A DNA stretch of 64,000 bases from positions 1 through 64,000 of the forward strand of contig JAOBSW010000429.1 in NCBI GenBank assembly GCA_026214975.1. The letters are read 5' to 3'. The notes beneath the pieces were generated by a model. It worked only from the letters and a program-made list of their open reading frames with translations, was not told where the DNA came from and did no database searches. The stretch is from Gentiana macrophylla (taxonomy: Eukaryota; Streptophyta; Magnoliopsida; Gentianales; Gentianaceae). Below are positions 10,083-21,722 of the stretch, one piece after another. Numbering within the stretch: position 1 is the first letter of the stretch; each line of letters begins with the position of its first letter. Made by a program: the position numbers and the translations under genes.

Positions 10083-11888
10083 TGTAGGGTGTAATATCCT
10101 CGGATGGATCAAGATCCACCCGATTACGCAGCGGAATAGTATAGATCTAGATCCAGTCAACCAAAATACAAAAAATAAATAGATCTAACCTACGAGGGTT
10201 TAGATTGCTTACCAGTTTATGGTGAATAAACTCCAAGAACAATCTTCAATCCTAGATCCAAGCTAGTTGAGATCCTAGTTGAGAAGCCAAACTCTTCCAA
10301 CGTGTATCTTCAAGCACCACCAGGTGGATGGTGTTTCAAGCTGCCGGACCTCCTCGATATGCTACCTTAGAAAAACCCAAAGTTTTTCTAAAACTCGAAC
10401 CCTTAGTAAAATAGCCTAAATATCAAAGCTATTTTACTACACTGAACTCGTGTATATTAATGTGATATTGGCTTGGGAGAACTCTCTTTATATAGGAGAG
10501 TAATCCTTGTCCTCCAAAGATTTATTTAATTAATATAAAATCAATCAAATTAATCCTTTTCCTTAAAAAGATAAATCTAGGATATTCCGAAATTAATAAG
10601 GATATATAAAAGATTTTCTTTTCCTTAAATTATTTAACAAATAAATAATTTAATCACATGTCTTATTATTTATCAAGAAAACTAATTTCCCAACAAATAA
10701 TAATCTAGAAATTGCGCCACCTCAAACCCTAGGTATTAAGGGCTTCCACGCATTTGACACACTTGGGCCGAGTCCACGAAAAATTTCTTTTCCATGTATT
10801 TAATTATCTAGTCCAACTAAACAATTAATCCACATATCAATTAAATAGTCCAATGCAACTATTTAATTATAATTGAGGTGAAGCGACGACAAAACATATG
10901 CTATGTTAGGAGCCACGTCGGGGACCATGGACCCATATTCAGTAGCTACAATAAATTAAAGAATATCATCCGTCAGACCGAACAATAATATTCAATCTAT
11001 TAATTCCGGGATTACACTACCATAAACCTGAAACTGAACTCTACCGAATATAGATAACTTATACTCAACTATGAGATGATAAGGTGTCCACTGATATAAT
11101 CATTACATACGGATAAATCCTCCATAGACTGTTCGTTTCGATTCAGGATATCTCCGTAGACCCTTCTCGAAACATCTTATCCTTATTTACCATCAACCCC
11201 CTAGTGATAAATTAGTTCATAACTAATATAGTATGAACTCCACGGATCGATCAGTTTCTAGGATTAACAAATAAGGGAACTGTCTGTCTACATCCCGAGG
11301 GAAGGAATGGATTCCATATCTGTGATAGCACAGACTAATCACTCATTCCGGAATAGAGCCAACGAGAAGTGTTTGACCACATACTACGAAGTGATCCTTA
11401 CTAACACATCAAACTCTACCCTAGTCTAAGCAGTTGTCTGTGATCACCTCAGGATTGAGATTAATCCATATATGATCATCTTGTGATTCGATAAGACTTC
11501 TCAATCATGGAATTATATCCGAACTCAAATCAAATCGGTCCAAATTTCTATATGATTATCATCATATATAAATGCCCCACTAGTACTCCTATTACGAGCA
11601 GTCCGGACAAGATGTCACACCTAAAGTGTTCAGGCGCATTATTAGCAAATTAATCATGAGACCCGTACTCAGATTAATAAACGCTATGGACTAATTTAAT
11701 TTTAAGTACATCTCACTAACTCAATCCTCTTGTGTATAGCTATACACTGAGTTATGTGATTACATAAACGAGGTACTTAGGGTTTTCAGTAGTGTCTTAG
11801 TTATAAGCATACATGCATATAATAAGATGAATTATTAAATCTGTCCTAAAACAATTATATAATTGTCTTTTGGGTAGTACACCTAACA
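10083..11888 (-). mobile_element. G: Copia solo LTR inside B integrase; TSD CTAGG/CTCGG
   Basis: The unit runs from TGTAGGGTGTAATATCC to GGGTAGTACACCTAACA (1806 bp). It is flanked by CTAGG (10078-10082) and CTCGG (11889-11893). Removing it with one TSD copy restores the B integrase frame across the motif Thr-Leu-Asn-Leu-Val-Pro-Ser-Lys. It has no coding content. Its right-hand layout (TGT.AGG..., then ACGCAGCGGAAT about 40 bp in) and length resemble the B LTR, so it is a solo LTR of a related family in the same orientation. Its two ends are unusually good inverted repeats (about 14 of 17). Confidence 0.82.
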
Positions 11889-12580
11889 CTCGGTTCAGTG
11901 TATAGGATGCGGTTTCTAGAGCATACCCCCAAAATGATTTTAGGAGAACTGCGTAGCTCATCATGGATCGTACCATGTCTAACAAGGTACGGTTCCTCCT
12001 CTCAGATATGCTATTCATCTGAGGCATGCCTGGAGGGGTCCATTCAGGTAGAATCCCATTCTCTTTGAATAGTCTTGAAACACTTCATCTAAGTATTCTC
12101 CGCCTCGATCGGATCAAGCGTCTTGATTTCTTTACCTAGTTGTTTTTCACTTCATACGAATTCCTTGAACTTTTGAAGGCTTAAGACTTATACTTCATTA
12201 AGTATATATAACCATAGCGAGAATGGTCATCAGTGAAAGTGATAAAATAAGAGTACCCTCCTTTGGCTTGAATTGACATTGGGCCACCCACATCAGTATG
12301 TATGAGCTCAAGCAATTCATTGGATCTTATCCCTTTGCCACTAAAAGGTGACTTTGTCATCTTGCCAAGTAAAAAAGCTTCACATGTATCAAACGATTCG
12401 TAATCGAATTGATCCAACATTCCATCTTTATGGAGTTTGGAAATGCGATTCTTATTTATATGGCCAAGTCTACAATGCCATAAGTAGGATTCAATCAAGT
12501 CATTTGTCTTGGATTTCTTGTTATTTATATTAAGTACGTCAACATTCATATCTAATATGTAGAGACCATTGCTAAGTATG
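11889..12580 (-). pseudogene. B pol: GAG-pre-integrase and integrase core
   Basis: Frame 12181-12549 has the pre-integrase WHCRLGHINKNRI and LHKDGML. The zinc-site Cys pair reads Thr-Cys-Glu-Ala-Phe-Leu-Leu-Gly-Lys-Met, so the second Cys is replaced by Phe. The catalytic start HTDVGGPM and the following TDDHSRYGYIYLM are present. Frame 11797-12027 has the end of the core, Ser-Glu-Arg-Arg-Asn-Arg-Thr-Leu-Leu-Asp-Met-Val-Arg-Ser-Met. The stretch 12030-12180 is frameshifted. G interrupts at 11889. Confidence 0.88.
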
Positions 12581-12589
12581 TCAGTACCT

Positions 12590-13749
12590 TAAAATATTCC
12601 ATCACGTGAAAAAGAACAACATTTATTCTCAAACGTAAATGAAAAACCATCAACATCTAATGCGGAAATGGAAATAATGCTCTTCATAAGAGCAGGAAAA
12701 AATAACAGTTACTAAGTCCAAGTACTAGCCCACTGGGCAATGAAAGAAAATAAACTCCTACGGCCAGCGCAACAACACTTGCTCCATTTCCGACGCGTAG
12801 GTCCACCTCTCCTTTGTTCAGATCTCTAGTTCTTCTTAGTCCCTGCATATTCGTACAAATATGAGAACCACAACCAGTATCTAATACCCAGTGGTTAGAC
12901 TTAGAAGAAGTAATGTTGATCTCAATCATAAATATACCTGAAGTCGAAGCATCAGAATGCTTCTTCTTGGTACTCAAGAAGCCTTTGCAGTTTCTCCTCC
13001 AATGTCCGGTCTCACCGCAATGGAAGCAAGCATCCTTGGATTTGTCTTTTGCTATCTTAGGCGTTGGCTTAGGTGCAGCCTTCGCCTTCTTGGACTTTTT
13101 CTGGGTTTTTGCCTTGCCCTTGCTCGAAGTGACCAGCAACACTTTCTTTCCCTTCCCCACAGTGCCCTCAACAGTCTTCAACATGTTCAATAACTCCGCA
13201 AGGGAGCAATCTATCTTGTTCATGTGATAATTCATCACGAACTGCGAGAATGAATCAGGTAGAGATTGCAGAATCAAGTCAATACTCAATTCTCGTTCCA
13301 ACTTATGGCCCAGCTTCCCAAGCCTCTCTATGTACCCGATCATCTTAAGCACGTGTGACCCCACAAGCGATCCCGGATGCCATCTTACAACTAAACAGGG
13401 CCTTTGAGACCTCGCACCTCTCGCAAGTAGACCGAGAAGCATATAGTTCCTTTAGGTGGACCATGATTGTGTAGGCGTCCATAGACTCATGCTCTGTTTC
13501 TGCAGTTAAGGTGTCATAGAAGCAAGCATGATACATGTAGCATCAGTACTGTCAGAATAGTGCTTGTTATACTTCTCGACAAAGATCCATGAATGAACCC
13601 TCAGCGGGCTTTTCCGGTGGGGCCTCGTCCAAGACATAGCCAATCTTCTCGTGCCTCAAAATGATTTTGAGGTTCCTTTCCCAATCGAGAAAATTAGTTT
13701 CGTCAAGCTTGTTTTCGATGATAAAACGAAGGTTCAATTTGTTTGACAT
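12590..13749 (-). pseudogene. B gag and protease
   Basis: The gag start is at 13749 (minus), with Phe-Leu-Asp-Trp near residue 20 as in TNT1/Angela-type gags. A later frame (12684-13442) carries the conserved SDLILQSLPDSFSQFVMNYHMN-like region, a Lys-rich stretch, and a perfect CX2CX4HX4C knuckle (Cys-Phe-His-Cys-Gly-Glu-Thr-Gly-His). The protease follows with WVLDTGCGSHIC (Asp-Thr-Gly) and VGNGASV. Frameshifts lie near 13400 and 13550. Gag binds element RNA and forms particles; the protease would process the polyprotein. Confidence 0.88.
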
Positions 13750-14595
13750 TTTCTACAATAATAAATAAAGATAGAATAAGTAAAAGCTCATGTATGAAAA
13801 CCCTAAATTTGCACTTAAAAATTTTATAAGGTTTTACTCACACTAGCCAACTATTCCCAATTGGCTTTCAAGAATTTAATTAATTCTTTAGTGGCTGGGA
13901 TCCCATCTAGTTACCTCGATTCCCGACGAGGGCCGATCAGCCGAGATAATTTCAATGGGTAGGTACTCCTACCAGTCGCATCGCATGCGACTCCCAGTGG
14001 CTGACTAGTCAACTCTTTGACGTTTCACATCTCTATGTGATAGTCAAACCCTTGTCTCTAAAATCAGACGGTCCTGACAAGGGCCAATCACTGCAAGATT
14101 CTAGTCGAGTCGTAACCCAATATTCATGAGATCTCGTAACAATCATATCTCAATAATAACGATATACCCGTGGTAGGTCAACTCCCGACGAGGGCCGATC
14201 AGTTGGATCCGAACAAAGGCTCTTCACCGTCATTATAATATTGGGAGACAATTTTGGCTCGATTTTTGGCGTGAGAATAATTTTAAAATTAATTCACTTA
14301 ATTAATTTGGTTTAATTATGGTCTCATCTACTATGTGCATATTACTACTATAGCATATAAAGTAAAACATACACAACATTCCGCGCACAAAATAACCGGT
14401 ATGATCATGGACTTTTCTAGGTGCGGTTTCGAATACAAACTGACGAAACCGCGGGTCACAAACTAAGATTATCTACAACCGCCAATCGGATCTTTATTGA
14501 TGTACGCCAATGGGTTCTTTATCTCTCCTTGGTCTTCAACTTCTTGCTCCATTCTTGTTACATTATAATTTATCTAATAATTACACCCGCCGCAT
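13750..14595 (-). other. B leader, part 1, with a three-copy motif
   Basis: This is the untranslated sequence between the gag start and the G-tract. A motif close to GACGAGGGCCGATCAG occurs at about 13926, at about 14077 (as GACAAGGGCCAATCACTG) and at about 14187. Each copy is in a similar G/C-rich island in otherwise A/T-rich DNA. No gene is supported here; the open frame 14421-14687 looks accidental. Confidence 0.6.
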
Positions 14596-14597
14596 TA

Positions 14598-14629
14598 CAG
14601 TGGGGTGGGGGGGGGAGGGGGGGGGGAGC
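14598..14629 (+). repeat. G-tract in B leader
   Basis: A run of about 30 nearly uninterrupted G on the plus strand, with single T, A and C breaks, could form a G-quadruplex. In the sense of B it is a C-tract. Run length is likely unreliable in any assembly. Confidence 0.85.
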
Positions 14630-15021
14630 TAACGGGAATGGGATAAATGCAAAAAGTAAACAAGGTCACGTTCTTCATGTGGCCTAGGACAATTTTTCAA
14701 AACCAACATAAAGAAAACATTCCCATCTATCCTATTAATTGAGTCCATGATCAACCGGGGTCCATATAATCACATTATATCTACACATCTAATCCATACA
14801 ATTTTATCTTATAAAAAAGATTAAATTCTAATTTTTTTAACTACTTATGCGTCTTTATTTTATCACATCAAATAATTAAATAACTTTTAATTAATTATAT
14901 GACTTAATCGAAAATTAAAATTAATATTTAATTTTAAATCGATTTTAATTTCAATTAAATTTGAACAATTCAAAATAAAATTAAAATTATTTAGTCTCCT
15001 TTTTGTTTCCTTTCCAAATAT

Positions 15022-15285
15022 AAATTTGGTTTAGGCCTGGCCACTTTCCAAAATCAAAATTTTGGAAGTGGCCTAGGCCTAGGCCTTTTACAAATCAAAT
15101 ATTTGAAAAGGGCCTAGGCATATTCCAAATCAAATATTTGGAAAGGCCAAATAATTTTTGTTTAAGCTTGGCCACTTTCCAAAATCAAAATTTTGGAAGT
15201 GGCCTAGGCCTAGGCATTTTACAAATCAAATATTTGAAAAGGGCCTAGGCCTATTCCAAATCAAATATTTGGAAAGGCCAACATG
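15022..15285 (-). repeat. Duplicated set of three hairpins in B leader
   Basis: A unit of about 125-130 bp occurs twice in tandem (about 15034-15150 and 15167-15285). Each unit holds three near-perfect inverted repeats: GGCCACTT(T)CC around AAAATCAAAATTTT, then AGGCC(C)TTTT around CAAATCAAATATTTG, then TTCCAAATCAAATATTTGG. GGCCTAGGCCTAGGCC joins them. The copies are nearly identical. The transcript would fold into about six strong stems close to the 5' LTR and PBS. Confidence 0.9.
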
Positions 15286-15599
15286 CCATATGGTTTCCCA
15301 ATAGCCCAAACAATTTGAACCAATGGTTGGCCATATAGCACAACTAAACAAATGAGATATCTATGCACAATAAATATCACAAAACGAAATAGGGTCGATC
15401 TCACCATTGGAAGAGGACAGCCGACGGACGGCAGCCATAAGGCCACCGCCACCGCCGCAGAGGAGGGGGGCCGCCGCTAGTCGGTTGAGCGCCCCATAAA
15501 CCCTAATTTTTTTTGTTTCAACGTCTCGTGATTTAAATCTTGCATCTATTAATTAAATACTACGCATTTAAATTATGCTTATTGCTTAATCTCGAAGTC

Positions 15600-15614
15600 T
15601 GTCTCTGATACCAC
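15600..15614 (-). promoter_or_regulatory. B primer-binding site (Met-tRNA type)
   Basis: The minus strand reads GTGGTATCAGAGACAG immediately after the 5' LTR. This matches the TGGTATCAGAG start typical of Copia elements primed by initiator Met-tRNA. Confidence 0.92.
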
Positions 15615-17429
15615 TGTTAGGAAATCACTAGTTTAACGCAGCGGAATTTAAAATTTGATTTCCTTTTTCTAGATCGTTCTTCGTTTAATGCAATAAACAC
15701 GTTAAGTAGTTTGACGGTTATACCTTGATGATCTATAAGATCGTCGCTTTGACCGTCAACGGAGAGTAGTTCAGTGCGCAAGCCGTCCACGCGTCCGGCC
15801 TCTATCACTAATCCACACGAACCCCTTGCCGGAATCCTCCTTGGATTGCTATCGGAAAAATTCCGGTTGCTAGACCGGCCCTTTTCTTCCCTCACAAACT
15901 CACTATAGGTTGCTCTCTATTTTACACAAGAACTATGAGCTCTTGCAATTGTGATGTACAAAAGAGCTTGACACCCACCTCTTATTTATAGTCAAAAGTG
16001 GCGCCCCATATGGTGTGAAGGAGAGTAAAACCTTTTCCTAATAAAATAAGTAAAATCTTTTAGATTGATTTATCTCTTTAATTATTATTAATTTTTCCAA
16101 TATCTTATATTGAATATAATCTTATTACCATAAATCTGTTTTCCACAATCAATTAATATCTTATATTAATATTTTGGTAATCTTATTAATTAAAGTGCAC
16201 AATCCAAGTGTATCTTACACCCTTGAATGTCGAGCCCCAATAGTCAAAAGATTGACTTCCGGAATATTCTTTAATTAATATAATTTGTATATAATTAATA
16301 TCTTGTATTTTATTTATTCATAATAATTAAATACCACCATATTAATTTACCACTATAACCTTTATAGTCTAGAGATAAACTTTCCTTATTTGGTTATCAA
16401 CTATAACCGCATTTTAATCCGACTCGATGTTCATATGTGTGTGGCCCGATAGGCTTCCGAATATGTTGGCCGTAGACACAAAGTGAAACTTACTAAAATG
16501 CCCTTCATACCTAACGATCATGGGATAGCGTCTAGCAACACACCGTGACCCCCAATCATCGGAAGAGTCAAAAGCAATGACTACTACCTTTCATGTGAAG
16601 CAGTTACCGTGTAACTTACAATCCTATCGTGTAATAATATCCATACGATCATATCTCGAGTGTCAATACATTAACGATCGTATCTTGTAATCTAGATATC
16701 ATGCTCTCTCGGGATAACACATTTACTCCCACTTTGCAAAGATTCTCGAGAGCTAGACATTCCTTATAAGAAGGCCATTTCGGATATTCGATCCTAATCA
16801 TAGGATACGCGATTCCCGGACGACCAATTATGTATACTCCACATGCTTCAATATCATACCCAATCACTACCGCATGATCGTCCTGTGGCTAGGAGAAATC
16901 TCAATAGTGTCAAAGCATGACAATCCACACTGTGATTCCATGAAGACTCCGGTCAAAAAGATAATTACACAACCGCCACATAGTGTGACACTTAATGTAA
17001 GTGGGTCGGTCCTAACGACGCATTCTCTAATACACGCCCACGTACCGGCCCAAGTGTCCTACACTTCGATAGAGCGAGATCTATCCCTATCTTCTAAAAG
17101 ATAGAGGACAACCAATACGTGCTAGTCTGATTATACTATCAATGTCCCATTTGATAATATGTAAGACTAGAGACATTTAAGTACCAACCTTGTTATAGTG
17201 ATTAGAGATCTCATCAACCATAATCACTATCATGGTTTCTCTATCACAGATTGATACTAGGGACGTTACTATATATGTACAACAAATAACATGAAGATAA
17301 ACAATATATAATAACATAAGTGCTTTTATTAATCATAATAAAGTTGTTAAATGAACTAAATAGACTGTAAATGACCCGACCCGGTCGGATCCGGTCCAGC
17401 CCGATTGGGTTTAGGACACCTTTCCAACA
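15615..17429 (-). repeat. B 5' LTR
   Basis: This 1815-bp copy of 6224-8041 has its TATA box (TATAAATAAG) near 15981-15990 on the minus strand. It retains the same short Arg-rich frame at 15617-15895. Confidence 0.95.
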
Positions 17430-18301
17430 AATACTTCACTCAGCAGATGTGGAGTCCACTGAACATTATGAGCACCCCCTTGATAAAAGGTTGGTGATTT
17501 CCTTGTTCTTGTGGACCTTCTTAGTTGTGTGGGTTAAGGTGCCTGATTTTCTGGTGCATGCCTTTCATTGGATTGATCAGCAGCTGCAGATCCCATTGCT
17601 GGTTGGTCTGCTGTCTCATTTAGTAGGTCATCAAAATCGTCCATCACAGGCAAAGAAACATGCATGTTGGCAAGATATCTAGGCTTTCCCAAGACCTGTT
17701 GAAAAAGAGGAAATTAAATAAGTTTCATGGAATTGAGTATTTCTAGCAACAAAAATGTCTTTTTTGGTAATATCTAAGAGAATAGCACCCTTGGAGGTGG
17801 TTGAATTCCCAAGATAGCACAAGTCCTAAATCTTGAGTCAAATTTGGTCCTATACTGCTGAAGTGTGCATGAAAAAAACTAAGCAACCAAAAACTTTAAA
17901 CACAGAATAGTAGGTTTGGTGCCATAAAGAACTTCACGTGGAGTGCTTTCCTTCAGCAGAGGTGTAGGTGTGGCATTAATCAACTTTACAGCATGTAAAA
18001 GACAAAAACCCCAATATTCAATGGCCAGATTACTTTGGAACCTCAAACCTCTTGCAACATTCAGCAGATGCTGATGTTTTCTAACAACAATACCATTTTT
18101 CTCAGGTGTACTTACACATGATGTTTGATGTATGATACCCTGCTGAGCATAAAAGTCAATAAGTTGAAACTCACTTTATATTCGGATCTAATTACTTTAA
18201 TAATTTTATGGCGAGTAGAAACATATTTAACAAAAGATTTAACAAGGTCAGAGGCTTCAGATTTATGCCTCATAAGAAAAATCCAAGTAAATATAGAAAA
18301 A
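17430..18301 (-). pseudogene. A pol: integrase and integrase-RT linker
   Basis: On the minus strand, from the right, the sequence reads FTWIFLMRHKSEASDLV, then IKVIRSE, then a frame-shifted STPEKNGIVVRKHQHLL region (the Copia PQQNGVAERKHRHLL motif). After that come Leu-Leu-Lys-Glu-Ser-Thr-Pro and the C-terminal part. The linker ends RRSTRTRKSP near 17510-17550. The zinc-binding part and start of the core are absent; a Helitron end lies at 18302. The stop and shift pattern is heavy, and only 18112-18327 and short pieces stay open. Confidence 0.82.
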
Positions 18302-19874
18302 CTAGTGGGAAAACCCGTGCGATGCACGGAAAAACATAAAAATTGAAAATGAAGACTAAAGAAATATGAGTATATATGTTAAAAGAATGCAAATTAAGTT
18401 GTTTTGCTCCAAACTTTTTGTCTCCCTTTTGATTCAACAGGAAAGTGCCTTAGCAAGATAAATAACCTAAATGCAACCAACTTGAAAAGTTGAAAGGAAG
18501 CATGAGAGAAATTTAAAAAACCATTGATGTAGCCATAATAACAATAAGAATATAGAAGCGTACGAGGGTGAAACAAATTTAGGACTGGACAACAACCAAT
18601 TCTTCAGACATCCTAGGTGAACTGCAACGCGATGAATGATATTTGCTACCATTGTCTGTAACGTCACCCCTATGATCATCAACACTGCTATGCATAACAC
18701 AATGCTAATTAGTTGAACTGCAAGACTTCAACCTATAAGCAACATCAGCACCAGCAAAAACATGTGGACTTAGATCTCTAAATGGCGCTATCTTATATTG
18801 TTCCATCATTTGTGAATCATACATATGAGGCATCTTTTGGAATGGATTAATTGAAATTAACATATTCCTTGTGTAAAACTTCAGCCAAAAAGGAAAAGAA
18901 AATAAAACAAAAAAACTCACATATATTTCATTATGCTGATGGTCAATTATAACGCTGATGGACCATAATCCACATCCGGACGACCTTGAGTATAACGACA
19001 TCGGTGACCCATTCCCTGTAATTGGTCAATGACCTGGCCACCAATCAATGAAAAACCTGGGTCCTATTTGAAGATGGATTTCGAATTCATTAAACCGGCA
19101 GGACATAAAAAAGGACACTATTTGTCTTCACTTTGAACTTTAAGCATGTTTTCACCTAATTTCTTCCACCACTAAGGCTAACTCGTAACAAAAATAACAA
19201 ACTGCACTCACCAATGGTACTTTCTAACCTTTGTCAACTCTTTTATTTTTTTTCTTTTCAAAAAACATCCTTCTATTTGCTAAAAAGCTGAATAATTTAC
19301 GGCAATAGGTATCATAAACCTGTTATGGTTCAATCCTTGATGAAAAAACAAAAAATTTCACAGTCAAGTGTATGCTCAATCTTGTGTGAATAATAGCTAA
19401 CAAAAATTGCCATCAATATGGCAGTGCATGAAATATGGGAAAACTAACAACTGAAACAACTTTTCATGCCAACATGTTCAAGTTGGGCAAAAAAAGGAAC
19501 TCACGGACACTATAAGATCACAGACATTAGACTCATGACATATATTGTTCTAGAAAGTGTCAATTTCCTGAATGATTCCTTCCCGTATATTCATGGTACT
19601 CTTTTTCCTCCTTGAAGTTTAAGTTCCAACTCCAAGAAGGTTTGTGTATAGTGCTTAACCAACATACATCAGCAATGTGCAGTCACATTTATGCCTACTA
19701 AATATCACTTTCAAGAAACTAAAAGGCACTGTTTATGCTTAGTTGCAATAGATCCCTCTGGAGTATATTTAAGAAAATGATTACATAATGAACTATGTTT
19801 CTATTCATGTATGACATTTTCTGTAAAAAAATCCAATTAGCCGTCCCAGCGCCATCAAGTACCACTCATAGAGA
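18302..19874 (-). mobile_element. Non-autonomous Helitron, 3' end clear
   Basis: On the minus strand the 3' end is a 6-bp-stem hairpin (CCGTGC ATC GCACGG, at 18315-18329), nine bases, then CTAG followed by T. This is the Helitron signature (hairpin near a CTRR end, insertion 5' to T). The proposed 5' end is TCTCTATGAGTGG at 19874. TC is correct, but the preceding base on the minus strand is C rather than A, so that end is less certain and may have been removed by a deletion next to C. No Rep-helicase coding is seen. The 1.5-kb interior has only short open frames. Confidence 0.65.
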
Positions 19875-19905
19875 GCACACACACTAATGAAAAAACCACA
19901 ATATA

Positions 19906-21616
19906 TGGACTTATTTCTATGTTTTGATGATGAGTGCCAGACTAGCTGTTATAGTGCAAAGGCAAAAAAAATGTCTAGATCAAATGTATACGTTTATTAA
20001 AGTTTGATTTATGAATAGGTTTGATCAAACAAGCCTTTGTAAAGGTCGGTGACTTGTTTGTGAGACTAGTCTGGAGTCGATAGGGTAGTTAGGTCGATGA
20101 GTCTTTTACGGAACTGCTTGAAGGCGAAGGTGAGGCTCAAACTCAGTTAATGAAGGCTAAGGGATCAAACTTAGTGATTAAAGTCAAGGATATGCAATCA
20201 GAATTTAGGCAAGTCTGTGATGACCTAAACTGATTACATATACCTTGTGTAGAAGGTCTAAGTTCCATAAGTTGGATGATGTTTGGAACTTGGTTATAAT
20301 TAAAAAAAAGGTGTAATCTAACTTCACAAATAAAAGTTAGATAAAAGAGATCATCTGCATTATATTTGATACACAACAAATTGCTGTTCAGCAGACTGAT
20401 AGGTATTACAACAGACTGATGAACCTGCTGATGATATACCTCGATTAATTCAAGATTACATTGGAAGATTACATGGATAAGGACATCCAACTACCTCTGA
20501 TTTATCAAACAAATCAAGGGCTGAGATTAAAAGGACGTTGGGATGATTCAGGACTTTATCTAATGGTTATAAGTCAAAGGGTGGGAATGATTGATTGTCA
20601 AAAGGATTACAGCGATTGTCGATCCTATGAATAGTGACTGAAAGCAAGTCAAATGGGACAAAAACAAGGAACGGTTATATTTGAATTTCAAATAGAAATC
20701 ACATGCCATCCTACCTATAAATAGAGGACTCTCAACTCAGAAAAAGATGATGATTGAAAAATTATAAGAGAAAATATAAGAGATAATTCTGAGCTGCAAG
20801 AACACCCTGCTGAACCTACTGAACTTAACCTTATTGATCCAGAGAAAATCTTCAAGTGTTTTCTGTATTCAAGCTACATAAAGTTTACACACTTGAAGAC
20901 TGCAAGCTGTTGATTATTTTATTCTAATCAAGCTGCTGCAACTGAATCATTTACTTGATTCAATCTTTATTTTACACAGAACCTGCTGAAGACAGTGAAG
21001 CATCTGTTGGGTGTCAAAGACTGTTGTTTGTGGTGGAGCTGGTGAGGAGGCAATCCTACCCTTTAAGGACCAGTGGAAGACTTTGGAGCAGCAATCCTAC
21101 CTGTTCCTAGTTTTCAGTTTATGAAGCCATAGTCATTGGTGAAGGACAAGCAATCTTAGGAATCTTTGTAACAGATACATCAAAGATCTCTAGTGAATTA
21201 CCTCCAACATCACAGGAGAAGAGTGGGTGACGAGATTACACCACTGGAACCACTATAAAATCGCCTACTTACTTTACTGCATTTACATTCGCATTAAGTT
21301 TATTATACACATCAACCTCTTGAATCTAGCAAGCGAACTCACACACATACACTCTTGAGTATCTAATACTTAGTATCATATTTAACAACAAGTTTCAAGG
21401 CTTTATTTTTGATATAAATCCCTTGCACAAATTGATAAACTTAACTATCGGTGAGACTCACGTGTATCAAGTGAGCTCTTGAGGTATCAACCGAGACTCA
21501 TGAAGTATCAATGAGCTGCTTTGAAGTTCTTGAGAGTTTGTTAACTCCAAAAGTTTTAAGTGTTAAGTTTATTCACCCCCTCTAAACTTAACCAAAGCCT
21601 TTTCAAGGGACCAACA
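19906..21616 (+). repeat. C 5' LTR, first three bases missing
   Basis: The sequence TGGACTTATTTCTATG... matches the other LTR from its fourth base. The canonical plant TATA box CTATAAATAGAGG has its core at 20716-20724. The LTR ends CCAACA. Many differences from the 3' copy are short substitutions or indels at CTG, ACTGA or CAG. Confidence 0.93.
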
Positions 21617-21617
21617 A

Positions 21618-21630
21618 TTGGTATCGGAGC
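21618..21630 (+). promoter_or_regulatory. C primer-binding site
   Basis: TTGGTATCGGAGC begins one or two bases after the 5' LTR. It is a one-base variant of the TGGTATCAGAGC Met-tRNA site. Confidence 0.9.
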
Positions 21631-21722
21631 GGTGCTTACATTGCAAGTAATCCTACTTGTTGTGCTTGTGAAAATACTCTGAAAAACATTTTTCAAATCA
21701 CTGATTTTCAAAGTCTTGCATC

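Larger units (their letters stand above)
6224..17429 (-). mobile_element. B: Angela/Tork-type Copia retrotransposon carrying solo LTR G
   Basis: Two LTRs of about 1.8 kb (6224-8041 and 15615-17429), TGTTGG...CCTAACA ends, a PPT at 8042-8057 and a Met-tRNA-type PBS at about 15601-15614 define B. Flanking pentamers are ATTAC (6219-6223) and AATAC (17430-17434), one mismatch apart. Removing B rejoins the A polyprotein in its integrase-RT linker. On the minus strand B has a long leader, gag with one CCHC knuckle, protease, integrase, RT and RNase H. Long LTRs plus the gag and integrase character suggest the Angela branch. The LTR copies differ at about 14 of the first ~440 positions (counted by eye), so the insertion is not recent. 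G interrupts the end of integrase. Confidence 0.92.

Noticed and set aside
10083..11888. DNA transposon with 17-bp terminal inverted repeats
   Set aside because: The 5-bp target duplication, TGT...ACA ends and similarity in layout to the B LTR fit a solo LTR better.
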